A stretch of 64,000 bases of DNA from Candidatus Pelagibacter sp. IMCC9063 (GCF_000195085.1 NC_015380.1:482001-546000); one strand, 5' to 3'. Counted from the first letter of the stretch, positions 44,744 through 55,111 are shown. Numbers and translations are program-made. Notes: generated by a model not told the origin, from the sequence alone.

Positions 44744-45715
44744 TTATGAGTTTAGAAAAGACAAAATATCATGCATGTGAACTAAGCCATAAAGTTTTTT
44801 ATTTTTTGCAACTAAAAGAATTGTAATTTTTTTTCTATTCATTATTGCTAGCGCTTCAGTAACCATGCAGGTATTAGAAATATAGGTCGGTTTTTTGGTC
44901 ATAATATCTTTTGATTTTTTAAGAAATATGTTTTTAAATTTTTTTATTGCTCTATTGATGTCTCCATCTGAAATAAAACCACACACTTGCTTTCTTTTGT
45001 TTGTAACCACAACACCACCGAGCCTACCTGATGAAATCTTTATTACTGTTTTTTGTAGAGAAGAATCTTCATGGACAAAAGGAATGCTTTTTCTTGCAAT
45101 CATTATTTGGGAAATATCAGATAAGTTTTTACCTATAGAACCGCTTGGGTGAAGCTTGCCAAATTCTTTTTTATCAAATTTGTTTTTAGTAGCCAGTGCA
45201 ATAGCCATACAATCGCCAAGTGCAAGTAGATTAATGGAACTGCTAGTTGGGATCATATTTAAATGTTTATTACCTGCTTCAGCAACTTTAGGAATTAAAA
45301 TTTTTACATTACTTAATTTTATTAAATTAGATTTTAAATTTGAGCTAATTCCAATTATTTTTATTTTATTTTTTTTGGCATAATCTAAAATACTGTTAAG
45401 CTCAGAGCTGTTACCGCTAAAAGATGCTATTATTAAAACATCCCCTCCGCAAATTGCACCTAGAGACCCATGTCCTGCATCCGTAGGATCTAAAGTAAAA
45501 CTTGCAATACCAATTGAAGAGAGAGTACTTGATATTTTTTCTAGAATTTTAGCAGATTTTCCAACCCCACAACAAACAATCCTACCTTTGCTATTGTTAA
45601 TTGTGTTTACGGCTTGAGCAAATGAGATATTTATAGATTTGGAAAGTTTTTTTAAACCTTCAATCTCAGTGCTAATTACTTTATTTGCAATATTTATAAT
45701 ATTTTTTTTATTCAT
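44744..45715 (-). CDS. kdsD: Arabinose-5-phosphate isomerase (KpsF/GutQ family)
   Basis: Converts ribulose-5-P to arabinose-5-P for KDO synthesis. I chose the ATG at 45715 because upstream codons read inside the previous gene; this gives 323 residues. An N-terminal SIS domain (CCGVGKSAKILEKISSTLSS, SFSGNSSELNSIL, KLHPSGSIGKNL) is followed by two CBS domains (from IPFVHEDSSLQKTV, and YISNTCMVTEALAIM). Followed by lptC, fitting an LPS operon. Confidence 0.94.
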   Translation of the reverse strand: MNKKNIINIANKVISTEIEGLKKLSKSINISFAQAVNTINNSKGRIVCCGVGKSAKILEKISSTLSSIGIASFTLDPTDAGHGSLGAICGGDVLIIASFSGNSSELNSILDYAKKNKIKIIGISSNLKSNLIKLSNVKILIPKVAEAGNKHLNMIPTSSSINLLALGDCMAIALATKNKFDKKEFGKLHPSGSIGKNLSDISQIMIARKSIPFVHEDSSLQKTVIKISSGRLGGVVVTNKRKQVCGFISDGDINRAIKKFKNIFLKKSKDIMTKKPTYISNTCMVTEALAIMNRKKITILLVAKNKKLYGLVHMHDILSFLNS

Positions 45716-45716
45716 A

Positions 45717-46334
45717 TTAATGGCTGAATATATCCTCATCCCATCCATTAAGATCAAGCTCAGATCTGGTGCTTAAAAAATCAAAGCAATACTTTGCAAG
45801 CTGATCTCTTTTTTCTCGCCTTAACATTAAATCTAGTTTTTCCTTGAGCTTATGTAGATACAAAACGTCTAGGGCCGCGTATTGTTTTTGCTCTTCACTC
45901 AAATCTTTTAAACCCCAATCGGAGGACTGTTGTGACTTATTAAGAGTAATATTTAACAGCTCTTTAGTTATGTCATAAAGACCATGCTTGTCAGTGTACG
46001 TTCTTCCAAGCTTAGAAGCAATTTTGGTACAGTAAATGTTTTCTATTTTTGCATTTAGATAGTATTTAAGTATTCCCATCTCAAATCTTGCAAAATGAGC
46101 AATTTTTAAAATATTATTATCGTTAAGAATTTTACAAAGGTTAGGGCTTTTGTAATTATTTCTGTCAAACTGAACTATATAAACCTCATCATCACCAGAG
46201 CAGAGTTGAAGTAAGCAAAGCTTATCTCTACCTTTGTAATTAAGTCCTAAGGATTCAGCATCAATCGCTACACTTTGTGCATTAGTTAATTTGTGATTTT
46301 CAGGTAAATCGTTTTGATATAATGTAATATTCAT
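45717..46334 (-). CDS. Ribonuclease D-like 3'-5' exonuclease (single domain)
   Basis: A 205-residue DEDDy exonuclease: VAIDAESLGLNYKG (Exo I), KIAHFARFEMGILK (Exo II), and YAALDVLYLHKL (Exo III with Tyr and Asp). It lacks the HRDC domains of E. coli RNase D, as usual for the short alphaproteobacterial form. Two bases upstream of kdsD. Confidence 0.9.
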   Translation of the reverse strand: MNITLYQNDLPENHKLTNAQSVAIDAESLGLNYKGRDKLCLLQLCSGDDEVYIVQFDRNNYKSPNLCKILNDNNILKIAHFARFEMGILKYYLNAKIENIYCTKIASKLGRTYTDKHGLYDITKELLNITLNKSQQSSDWGLKDLSEEQKQYAALDVLYLHKLKEKLDLMLRREKRDQLAKYCFDFLSTRSELDLNGWDEDIFSH

Positions 46335-46376
46335 TGTTATTGAAATCTAAATGTTCAATTGGAGATTGTATATAGT

Positions 46377-47327
46377 ATGATTGAAAAAAATTACAGAAAA
46401 ACCGTGGCTATATTTGGCGGAACAGGTTTTATTGGAGAAGAAATAGTTCAACATTTATCAAAGAATAGCTACAGAATAAAAATTGCTACAAGAAACACTT
46501 ATTTAGCACAAAATTTGAAAGTTTTTGGAGATATAGCTCAAATTGAATTGCATCAGGTTAATTTAAAATCAAAAGAATCTATCGAAAAATTTCTAGAGGG
46601 CTGTGACGTATGTGTCAATCTGGTAGGGATTTTATTTGAAACAAGGTCACAAAAATTTAAAGAACTGCATACAAATTTTCCAAAAATGTTAGCAACAATT
46701 TTCTCGAAAAGTTCTAGCTCTAATTTACTGGTTCATTTTTCTGCGCTAGGAGTTAATTCCAATTCAAATTCAAGCTACATTAAAAGCAAATTTTTAGGAG
46801 AAGAAGAGGTTAAAAGCAATTTTTTAAATAGCACAATAATAAGGCCTAGCATTGTCATAGGAGCAAAAGACAAGTTCTTTAATATGTTTGCAAAGCTTGC
46901 AGGATTATTCCCTCTAATTCCGCTGGTTGGCTCTGAGGTAAAATTCCAACCTGTTTACGTTGGAGATGTTGCCAAAGCAATTGATAAAATTATTACGAAC
47001 AACATTTCTAAAAAAACATACGAGCTAGCCGGAAAAAATATTTATACATTTAAAGAATTAATTGAATTACTTTTAAAAGAAATTAGAAAAAAGAGAATTA
47101 TACTCCCCATTCCTTTCTTCGCAGGAAGAATTCAAGCAATGCTTTTTCAGTTAATGCCAAAACCTCTTTTGACACTTGATCAAATTAAAATTCTTGAGGA
47201 GGGAGATAATATTTTATCTGGTAAAAATAAAACACTTAAAGATTTAAATATTGAAGCTAAAAGTATTGAGACTATTCTTCCCACATACTTAAAAGTATAC
47301 AGGCCAGCAGGACAGTTTACTGATTAG
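46377..47327 (+). CDS. NDUFA9-like NAD(P)-binding protein (complex I-associated SDR)
   Basis: Extended SDR-like protein of 316 residues with the nucleotide motif AIFGGTGFIGEEIV near the start, CVNLVGILFE, a serine/tyrosine region in HFSALGVNSNSNSSYIKSK, and FQPVYVGDVAKAI. This matches the alphaproteobacterial proteins related to the complex I subunit NDUFA9. ATG at 46377 preferred over TTG at 46359, which only adds six residues. Confidence 0.88.
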   Translation: MIEKNYRKTVAIFGGTGFIGEEIVQHLSKNSYRIKIATRNTYLAQNLKVFGDIAQIELHQVNLKSKESIEKFLEGCDVCVNLVGILFETRSQKFKELHTNFPKMLATIFSKSSSSNLLVHFSALGVNSNSNSSYIKSKFLGEEEVKSNFLNSTIIRPSIVIGAKDKFFNMFAKLAGLFPLIPLVGSEVKFQPVYVGDVAKAIDKIITNNISKKTYELAGKNIYTFKELIELLLKEIRKKRIILPIPFFAGRIQAMLFQLMPKPLLTLDQIKILEEGDNILSGKNKTLKDLNIEAKSIETILPTYLKVYRPAGQFTD

Positions 47328-48096
47328 AGTAATAATAGATTAATAAAGCTACACCCAAGCATATTCTAAAAATTACAAATATATTTAGACTAAATTTTTT
47401 TAAAAAAATTAAAAAATATTTAATCGTCGTAATTGAAAACATAAAACTAAAGAAAAATGCAAATAGAGACACTAGGTTAAATGCCTCTTCATTTAGTTTA
47501 ATAATTTCATAAGAGCTTAAAATAAATGCTGCAGATAATGTTGGAATGGATAATAAAAAAGAAAACTTTGCAGCATCTACTCTATTAAATCTTAAAAATC
47601 TTGCACCTGTAATAGTAATACCGCTTCTTGATGTTCCTGGAATGAGTGCTAAGACCTGATATAACCCAATAATAAATGCTTCTTTATTAGAAATCGAAGA
47701 TATTAATTTTTTTTCTTGTTTGTTTTTGTCACTAATAAAAAGAAGAATACCAAAAAAAATAGTTGCATAACCTATCACGGCAATATTCATTATCTGTTCA
47801 ATCACCTCAAAATATTTTAACAGCCCTCCAATTACAATCACAGGAAGGGTTGCTATAATTAAATTAATTAGCAGACGATGGTTTTTCCAAAGACCTAACA
47901 AATCTTTATAAAAAAAAATTACTACAGCCGCTAAACTACCACCATGCATGGTCGCATTAATTAATAGGTTGTTGTTTTTAATTTTTAAAATATTTTCAAA
48001 CACAATCAGAAGGCCAGAGCTTGAGACTGGGATGAACTCAGACACTCCCTGAACAATAGATAAAAATAAAATCTTAATAAGGTAAATTTCAGTCAT
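47317..48096 (-). CDS. uppP: Undecaprenyl-diphosphatase
   Basis: Membrane phosphatase that recycles undecaprenyl diphosphate for cell-wall and glycan synthesis (BacA family). The 259 residues have both family motifs: QGVSEFIPVSSSGLL near the start and ALIPGTSRSGITITGARFL in the middle, with about eight hydrophobic segments. Convergent with the NDUFA9-like gene, 11-base overlap. Confidence 0.96.
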   Translation of the reverse strand: MTEIYLIKILFLSIVQGVSEFIPVSSSGLLIVFENILKIKNNNLLINATMHGGSLAAVVIFFYKDLLGLWKNHRLLINLIIATLPVIVIGGLLKYFEVIEQIMNIAVIGYATIFFGILLFISDKNKQEKKLISSISNKEAFIIGLYQVLALIPGTSRSGITITGARFLRFNRVDAAKFSFLLSIPTLSAAFILSSYEIIKLNEEAFNLVSLFAFFFSFMFSITTIKYFLIFLKKFSLNIFVIFRICLGVALLIYYYSNQ

Positions 48097-48310
48097 TAAT
48101 TCATTCTTATGCTTTGCTCGATGTTTTGACTATTTCTAACTGTTTAAATCTAGTAAACTTATGCGACTTAATTGTGCATAAAATAAAAAAATATAGTATT
48201 TATTGAGATAAATGTAAAAAATAGGTATCAAAATGGTACTAAAAATCATTTTATTTATGCTATTTTTTTGGTAATTGTTGTAAATAAAGTGTTTAATCAA
48301 GAAGATTATT
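48097..48310. promoter_or_regulatory. Divergent spacer between uppP and gltD
   Basis: A 214-base AT-rich region with no credible ORF. It must carry promoters for uppP (-) and the gltD-gltB operon (+). I see no riboswitch or clear operator; a short imperfect repeat AAAATGGTACTAAAAATCATTTT lies near 48231-48253, split here as AAAATGGT and ATCATTTT arms. Confidence 0.35.
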
Positions 48311-49753
48311 ATGACAGAAAAAATGTTAAAATTTGTTGATATTTCCAAAGAAACACCGGGAAAAATAAAATCTTCTGAAAGAACTGAAAATTTTCATGAA
48401 ATTTATAAGGAATTTATTGAAAATAAAGCTTCGGAGCAAGCAAGCCGATGTTCGCAATGCGGGACCCCCTTTTGCCAGGTCCATTGCCCTTTACATAACA
48501 ACATTCCTGATTGGCTGAAACTTACAGCTGAAGGTAGATTGGAAGAGGCTTATCGCATTTCATCTTCTACAAATTCTATGCCAGAGGTTTGTGGCTCAAT
48601 ATGTCCCCAAGACCGTTTGTGTGAAGGAAATTGTGTAATTGAAAAGTCTGGACATGGAACGGTTACCATTGGTGCTGTAGAAAAATATATTACTAACACC
48701 GCCTGGGATAATGGTTGGGTCGAAAAAATAAATCCTCCTAGAGAATTAAAAGACACAGTTGGAATTATTGGTGCAGGACCAGCAGGATTAGCTGCTGCAG
48801 AACAATTAAGACAAAAAGGATATCAAGTAACAATTTATGACCGTTATGACAGAGCTGGGGGACTCCTAATTTATGGGATTCCAAATTTTAAACTAGAAAA
48901 ATCAGCAGTACAAAGAAGAACAAAACTTTATGAAGATAGTGGCATAACCTTTGTTCAGAACTTTGAAGTGGGAAAAGATTCTACGCTAGAAGAATTAAAA
49001 GAAAAGCACGATGCTATTTTAATTGCAACTGGAGTTTATAAGCCTAGAGAAATTAATATTCCAGGAAAAAATTTAAAAAATGTTTTTCCTGCGATGCAAT
49101 TTTTAACTGCATCTAATAAGAAAGGTTTAGGAGATAATGTTCCGGAATTTGATAATGGCACCTTGAATGCTGAAGGAAAAAATATAATCGTTATAGGTGG
49201 CGGTGATACAGCAATGGATTGTGTACGAACTGCTATCAGACAAAAAGCAAAATCTGTTTCGTGCCTATATAGAAGAGATAAGGTGAATATGCCTGGATCA
49301 GCAAGAGAGGTTCAGAATGCAGAAGAAGAAGGAGTTAAATTTATTTGGCTATCAAGTCCCAAAGAATTTGCAGGAACTGAAAAAGTTAATAAAGTTATTT
49401 ATGATAAAATTAAACTAGGAGAGCCAGATTCTTCTGGTAGACAATCTCCTAAAATAATTGAAGGGGCTCAAGATGAGTTACCAGCAGATATAGTTATAAA
49501 ATCTCTAGGGTTTGATCCTGAAGAAATTCCAAACTTATTTTCAGAGCCAGGACTTGAAGTTTCCAAATGGGGTACTATCAAGATAGATCTAAAAACTATG
49601 AGAACCAATATTAGGGGTGTGTTTGCCGCGGGAGATATAGTCAGAGGAGCATCTCTTGTTGTATGGGCAATTCGAGATGGACGAGATGCTGCTCAAGAAA
49701 TTCATAAATATTTAAAAATAAAGAGCCAACAATTTCAAACTAAAGTCGCATAA
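48311..49753 (+). CDS. gltD: Glutamate synthase small subunit
   Basis: NADPH-side subunit of glutamate synthase, passing electrons to GltB. The 480 residues start with a cysteine-rich Fe-S part (SRCSQCGTPFCQVHCPLHNN, then CGSICPQDRLCEGNC). The FAD site is IGAGPAGLAAAEQL, the NADPH site VIGGGDTAMDCV, and the end is FAAGDIVRGASLVVWAIRDG. Its TAA overlaps the gltB ATG (TAATG). Confidence 0.96.
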   Translation: MTEKMLKFVDISKETPGKIKSSERTENFHEIYKEFIENKASEQASRCSQCGTPFCQVHCPLHNNIPDWLKLTAEGRLEEAYRISSSTNSMPEVCGSICPQDRLCEGNCVIEKSGHGTVTIGAVEKYITNTAWDNGWVEKINPPRELKDTVGIIGAGPAGLAAAEQLRQKGYQVTIYDRYDRAGGLLIYGIPNFKLEKSAVQRRTKLYEDSGITFVQNFEVGKDSTLEELKEKHDAILIATGVYKPREINIPGKNLKNVFPAMQFLTASNKKGLGDNVPEFDNGTLNAEGKNIIVIGGGDTAMDCVRTAIRQKAKSVSCLYRRDKVNMPGSAREVQNAEEEGVKFIWLSSPKEFAGTEKVNKVIYDKIKLGEPDSSGRQSPKIIEGAQDELPADIVIKSLGFDPEEIPNLFSEPGLEVSKWGTIKIDLKTMRTNIRGVFAAGDIVRGASLVVWAIRDGRDAAQEIHKYLKIKSQQFQTKVA

Positions 49754-52700
49754 TGAAAAATTTATACCTAAAGAATAGGCAGTTTCTTCAAAATAATCAT
49801 GTCAATATCGAAGAGCATGATGCTTGCGGTGTTGGTTTTGTTGCCTCTATGAATGCCAAGCCTAGAAGGGATGTAGTTGTTAATGGAATTAATGCTCTTA
49901 AAGCAGTTTGGCATAGAGGGGCGGTTGATGCTGATGGTAAAACAGGAGATGGAGCTGGCTTAAATATTGAATTCAATAAAGACTTCTTTGAAGATAAAAT
50001 TGCTTCTACTGGACATGACATCAAAGACGATCAAACTCTTTGTATTGGAATGATTTTTTTACCAAGAAATAATTTTAGTGAACAGGAGCGTTGTCGAACG
50101 CTTATGGAGCAAGAGCTTCTTAAAAATGATCTTTATATATTTGGATGGAGGCAAGTTCCTACAAATCCAAAAGTACTAGGCCAGAAAGCCAACGATACAA
50201 GACCTGAAATTGAACAGTTGTTGTTTGCTACAGATAAAGATCTGTCTCCTAAAGAGTTGGAACGAACTTTGTTTTCTGTAAGAAAAAAAATTGAAAAAAG
50301 AGCAACCGAGGAACAGCTTAAGGATTTCTATATTTGTTCCCTAAGTTCTAAAACTATTATTTATAAAGGAATGTTTTTGGCTGAAAATATAAGCGATTTT
50401 TATCCAGATCTTTCAGACGAAAGATTTGTTTCACGATTTGCTATCTTTCATCAAAGATTCTCAACCAATACATTTCCATCATGGGAGCTTGCGCAACCTT
50501 TTCGAATTTTGGCTCACAACGGAGAGATTAATACTTTAAGAGGAAATGTTAATTGGATGAAGACTCATGAAGCTGGCATGGAAACAGATTTAATTGAAAA
50601 TATAGAGGACTTAAAACCCATAATTAAATCTGGAAATTCTGATACAGCATCATTGGATGCGGCATTTGAACTTCTGGTAAGAACTGGAAGGTCTTTACCA
50701 ATCGCAAAAATGATGTTGATACCTGAGGCCTGGTCTAAAAAAAGCAAAATTATTCCAAAAGCCCATAGGGAAATGTATAATTATTTAAATTCTTTAATTG
50801 AGCCTTGGGATGGGCCAGCAGCTATAGCGGCATGTGATGGTAAATGGTTAGTGGCAGCCTCTGATCGAAATGGTCTAAGACCCCTTAGATACACCATAAC
50901 AAAAGACAAACTTTTTTTTGCAGGTTCAGAAACTGGAATGATCCCCGTATCTGAAGATAATATTTTATTTAAAGGTAGGGTTGGTCCCGGACAAATGATT
51001 TCCTTAGATTTGGATAAGGGGAAATATTATAATGATAAAAAAACAAAAGATCATTTATCAGCAAATCCTATTTATAAAAAATTTGCATCCAATCATATTG
51101 AGTTAAGCAAAACTTTAAATGAAATTAAAGAGAAACATTCATTTGAAGGATCAGATTTAAGAGAAAGACAGTTTCTAGCAGGATTTACCATTGAGGATTT
51201 GGAAAGCATATTGCACCCAATGGTAGCAGACCAAAAAGAAGCAATTGGTTCTATGGGGGATGATACCCCAATAGCGGTTTTGTCTAGTAAATTTAGGCCT
51301 CTTTCTAATTTTTTTAGGCAAAATTTTAGCCAAGTAACCAATCCTCCCATAGATTCTTTGAGAGAAAATAGAGTTATGTCCTTAAATACAAGATTCGGAA
51401 ATCTGGAAAATATTTTAGATGATAGACTTACTGAGCAAAAAAGCTTTGTTTTGGAAAGTCCCGTACTATCAAATTCACAATTTAAAAAATTATTCGAATT
51501 TTTTGACCAAGACCAAGTTCAATTAATAGACTGTACCTTTGATAAAAATGATAAAAACTTAAATCTTAAATCAGAAATTGACCGAATTAGAGAAGAGTCA
51601 GAAATTTCTATAAGGTCAGGAAAAAAACATTTAATTATATCCGATAAAAATATTTCCAAAGATAGAATAAGCATTCCTGCCATTCTTGCTGTGGGAGCGG
51701 TTCAATCTCATTTAACACAAATAGGTTTGAGAAAATTTGTATCTATTAATGTTCAATCTTCAGAGTGTTTAGACACTCACTACTATGCAGTCTTGATTGG
51801 AGCAGGAGCCACTACTGTGAATGCTTATCTAACAATCGATTCTATTTATCAAAGATTTCAAAAAGGATTGTTTGATAAGTTAACTTTTGAAGAATGTGTT
51901 CATCGATATATTAAAGCCGTGAATGATGGGCTATTGAAAATAATGTCTAAAATGGGAATTTCTGTAATTAGTTCATACCGTGGGGGTTTGAATTTTCAAT
52001 CATTGGGTCTTAGTCGGGGATTGGTAGCTGATTATTTTCCAGGGTTAGAATCTAAAATATCAGGAATTGGTTTGTCAGGAATTGAAGATATGATTAAAAA
52101 ACAACATGACAAAACATATTCAGAAAATGTTATAACTTTGCCAATAGGTGGTATTTATAAATACCGTCATGGAGGAGAGACCCATGCCTATCAAGCAAAA
52201 ACTATTCATCTTTTACAGACAGCAGTAGGAAAAGATTCTTACGAACTATTTAAGAAGTATTCTAATTTAATAAGTGAACTACCTCCAATTCATCTTAGGG
52301 ATCTTTTAGATTTTAGAAAAAATAATAAAGCAATTCCTCTAGAAGAAGTGGAATCTGTAACTCATATTAGAAAAAGATTTGGTTCCGGTAGTATGTCTAT
52401 GGGTGCACTATCAAAAGAAGCACATGAGACTTTAGCTATTGCTATGAATAGAATAGGAGGAGCCTCTTGTAGTGGAGAGGGCGGAGAAGATGAAAACAGG
52501 GCAATATTAAGAGAAAATGGAGATAATGCTAACTCTAGAGTTAAGCAAGTAGCTTCAGCAAGATTTGGTGTCACTGCGTCCTACTTAAATAACTGCAATG
52601 AAATTGAAATTAAAATGGCTCAAGGAGCAAAACCTGGTGAGGGCGGTCAGCTACCGGGATTTAAAGTTACAAAAGAAATTGCAAAATTAAGACATTCAAC

Positions 52701-54264
52701 TCCAGGAGTTACACTGGTTTCTCCACCACCTCATCACGACATCTATTCTATCGAAGATTTAGCTCAACTAATTTACGATTTAAAGCAAATCAATTCTAAA
52801 GCCAGAGTTGGAGTTAAGCTGGTATCTTCCAGTGGGATTGGAACTATTGCAGCAGGTGTTGCAAAAGCAAAAGCAGATATTATTTTAATTTCAGGACACA
52901 ATGGTGGAACAGGTGCTACACCTCAGACTAGCGTCAAGTACGTGGGCTTACCCTGGGAGATGGGTTTAACGGAAACTAATCAAATTTTAACCCTCAATAG
53001 CTTAAGACACAAAGTTGTTCTGCGAACAGATGGAGGAATTAAAACAGGTAGAGATGTAGTAATTGCTGCCATGATGGGAGCAGATGAGTTTGGTATAGCC
53101 ACCACTAGTTTAGTGGCCATGGGATGTATCATGGTTAGACAGTGCCATTCCGATACTTGTCCAGTAGGGATTTGTACGCAAAACGAAGATTTAAGAAAAA
53201 AATTTACTGGCACACCAGAAAAAGTAGTTAATCTTTTTACATTTGTTGCAGAAGAGGTAAGAGAAATTCTGGCAGAACTAGGATTCAAATCATTAGATGA
53301 AGTTATTGGTAGAACAGATTTATTGAGACAGGTATCTAGAGGAGCTTCCAACCTAGATGACTTAGATTTTAATCCATTATTAGTCCAAGCAGATCCAGGT
53401 GACAATCCGAGATTTTGTAAAGACAAAATTAGAAATGAAGTTCCAGATACTTTAGATAAGCAAATTCTAATTGATACTTTGCCTCTAATACAGAGCGGTC
53501 AAAAAATAGAGATGAGTTACACAATTAAAAATACTGATAGAACCGTAGGAGCAAGACTGTCTTCTTACATCGTGACTGATTTTAAAAATAATAATTTTCC
53601 TGAAAATCATATTAAAATTAAATTAAGAGGGTCAGCTGGACAGTCTCTGGGAGCTTTTGGGGCAAAAGGAGTTAAGTTCGAAGTCATTGGAGATTGTAAT
53701 GACTATGTTGGAAAAGGTCTTTCAGGTGCTACTATATCAGTAAGGCCTCCAAAAAGTAGTAATCTTGAAACTAACAAAAACACAATTATAGGAAACACCG
53801 TTTTGTATGGAGCAACATCAGGAAATTTATTCGCTGCAGGAGAAGCGGGGGAAAGATTTTCAGTTAGAAACTCAGGCGCTACAGCAGTGGTAGAAGGAGC
53901 TGGTACTAATGCGTGTGAGTATATGACAGGCGGATGCTCTGTCATACTTGGTGAATTAGGTGATAATTTCGCAGCCGGAATGACAGGTGGGATGGCATTT
54001 GTTTACAATCCGGAGGACAATTTAAGCGATGTAATCAACTCCGCTTCGGTAGTTTGGCAAAGAATTGAAACGAAATATTGGGATGATTTTCTTTATTCTC
54101 TTATTCAAAGACATATAGAAGAAACGCATTCAGACTATGCTAAAAAAATATTAGATGATTGGGAGCTGGCTAAAGAACAATTTTACCAAATTTGCCCTAA
54201 GGAAATGCTAGATAAGCTAGACAATCCTATTTCTTTAAGAGAGCCAGAAAAAAAAGCTGTTTAA
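49753..54264 (+). CDS. gltB: Glutamate synthase large subunit
   Basis: Makes two glutamates from glutamine and 2-oxoglutarate. In 1503 residues there is an N-terminal amidotransferase with the nucleophile Cys25 in HDACGVGFVA, which implies removal of a 24-residue propeptide. The FMN/synthase region follows: PPPHHDIYSIEDLAQLIYDL, LISGHNGGTGATPQ, Fe-S cysteines in CIMVRQCHSDTCPVGICTQN. Last is the GXGXG beta-helix domain (VIGDCNDYVGKGLSGATISV). The order gltD-gltB is reversed from the common one. Confidence 0.97.
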   Translation: MKNLYLKNRQFLQNNHVNIEEHDACGVGFVASMNAKPRRDVVVNGINALKAVWHRGAVDADGKTGDGAGLNIEFNKDFFEDKIASTGHDIKDDQTLCIGMIFLPRNNFSEQERCRTLMEQELLKNDLYIFGWRQVPTNPKVLGQKANDTRPEIEQLLFATDKDLSPKELERTLFSVRKKIEKRATEEQLKDFYICSLSSKTIIYKGMFLAENISDFYPDLSDERFVSRFAIFHQRFSTNTFPSWELAQPFRILAHNGEINTLRGNVNWMKTHEAGMETDLIENIEDLKPIIKSGNSDTASLDAAFELLVRTGRSLPIAKMMLIPEAWSKKSKIIPKAHREMYNYLNSLIEPWDGPAAIAACDGKWLVAASDRNGLRPLRYTITKDKLFFAGSETGMIPVSEDNILFKGRVGPGQMISLDLDKGKYYNDKKTKDHLSANPIYKKFASNHIELSKTLNEIKEKHSFEGSDLRERQFLAGFTIEDLESILHPMVADQKEAIGSMGDDTPIAVLSSKFRPLSNFFRQNFSQVTNPPIDSLRENRVMSLNTRFGNLENILDDRLTEQKSFVLESPVLSNSQFKKLFEFFDQDQVQLIDCTFDKNDKNLNLKSEIDRIREESEISIRSGKKHLIISDKNISKDRISIPAILAVGAVQSHLTQIGLRKFVSINVQSSECLDTHYYAVLIGAGATTVNAYLTIDSIYQRFQKGLFDKLTFEECVHRYIKAVNDGLLKIMSKMGISVISSYRGGLNFQSLGLSRGLVADYFPGLESKISGIGLSGIEDMIKKQHDKTYSENVITLPIGGIYKYRHGGETHAYQAKTIHLLQTAVGKDSYELFKKYSNLISELPPIHLRDLLDFRKNNKAIPLEEVESVTHIRKRFGSGSMSMGALSKEAHETLAIAMNRIGGASCSGEGGEDENRAILRENGDNANSRVKQVASARFGVTASYLNNCNEIEIKMAQGAKPGEGGQLPGFKVTKEIAKLRHSTPGVTLVSPPPHHDIYSIEDLAQLIYDLKQINSKARVGVKLVSSSGIGTIAAGVAKAKADIILISGHNGGTGATPQTSVKYVGLPWEMGLTETNQILTLNSLRHKVVLRTDGGIKTGRDVVIAAMMGADEFGIATTSLVAMGCIMVRQCHSDTCPVGICTQNEDLRKKFTGTPEKVVNLFTFVAEEVREILAELGFKSLDEVIGRTDLLRQVSRGASNLDDLDFNPLLVQADPGDNPRFCKDKIRNEVPDTLDKQILIDTLPLIQSGQKIEMSYTIKNTDRTVGARLSSYIVTDFKNNNFPENHIKIKLRGSAGQSLGAFGAKGVKFEVIGDCNDYVGKGLSGATISVRPPKSSNLETNKNTIIGNTVLYGATSGNLFAAGEAGERFSVRNSGATAVVEGAGTNACEYMTGGCSVILGELGDNFAAGMTGGMAFVYNPEDNLSDVINSASVVWQRIETKYWDDFLYSLIQRHIEETHSDYAKKILDDWELAKEQFYQICPKEMLDKLDNPISLREPEKKAV

Positions 54265-54268
54265 AGAT

Positions 54269-55111
54269 ATTAAACTTTTTTGTTTTGGTTTTGGATTAAC
54301 TGCTAAGCATTTAACCAAATTGCTAATAGATAGAAATATTAATTTTGATATATCAGGAACTTCTAGGTCTACAATTAAATTTTCTGACAAAACAATTGAA
54401 TCTTATTTATTTGATAGTAGTAATTTTGATCCAGAGATTGAGAATAAGTTAAAAAATGTTACTCATGTTTTAATTTCTACTCCTCCGGAAGTAGAAAAGA
54501 TTATAATTAAGAATTTCTTAACTACACTGAAGAATAATCAAAATTTACAATGGGTAGGTTATCTATCATCAACCAGTGTTTATGGAGACCACAAAGGTAA
54601 TTGGGTTGAAGAAACTTCCAATACACAACCAACCTCCGAAATGGGACTGAAAAGAATTGAGGCAGAACAACTATTGTTAAATTCTAATTTGCCGGTGCGT
54701 ATTTTTAGATTAGCTGGTATTTATTCTTTGGAGAGGAGCGTGTTTTCACGATTAAAAAAAAAGAAAGTAAAAATTGTTAATAAGAAAGACCAAATTTTTT
54801 CTAGAATTCATGTGGAGGATATTGCGCAGGTTCTGTTCTCATCTTTTTCCAAATCAAAAGATAAAGATATTTTTAATGTTAGCGATGATGCACCTTGCTC
54901 ATATAAAGAAGTGGTACAATATGCAGCCGCACTTTTGCAAATAGAGATGCCAAAAGAAATCAATTTTGAAGATTTGGAAAATTCAAAAATGAAAGATTTC
55001 TATAGAGATAGAAAGAAAGTACAAAATTCAAAAATAAAATCGATGGGAGTTAAGTTAAAGTATCCAACTTTCAAAGAAGGATTAACAGCTATCTTTAATC
55101 AAATTAGTTAG
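54269..55111 (+). CDS. NAD-dependent epimerase/SDR family protein (YeeZ-like), apparent ATT start
   Basis: A 280-residue extended-SDR protein with LFCFGFGLTAKHL as its Rossmann motif at the very start, LISTPPEVE, YLSSTSVYGDHKG (Ser/Tyr), and VRIFRLAGIYSLERS. The Rossmann motif lies before the first TTG (54320), and no ATG or GTG exists in frame. An ATT at 54269 sits exactly where homologues have Met before KLFCFGFG; CTG at 54257 is the other option. It begins four bases after gltB. The end overlaps the convergent hydrolase by 30 bases. Confidence 0.8.
   Translation: MKLFCFGFGLTAKHLTKLLIDRNINFDISGTSRSTIKFSDKTIESYLFDSSNFDPEIENKLKNVTHVLISTPPEVEKIIIKNFLTTLKNNQNLQWVGYLSSTSVYGDHKGNWVEETSNTQPTSEMGLKRIEAEQLLLNSNLPVRIFRLAGIYSLERSVFSRLKKKKVKIVNKKDQIFSRIHVEDIAQVLFSSFSKSKDKDIFNVSDDAPCSYKEVVQYAAALLQIEMPKEINFEDLENSKMKDFYRDRKKVQNSKIKSMGVKLKYPTFKEGLTAIFNQIS

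Noticed and set aside
48097-48310. Riboswitch before gltD
   Set aside because: No conserved core of glutamine, glycine or SAM riboswitches could be recognised, only AT-rich sequence.
52980-53426. 148-codon minus-strand frame within gltB
   Set aside because: Antisense to the conserved Fe-S and FMN region of gltB; a shadow.
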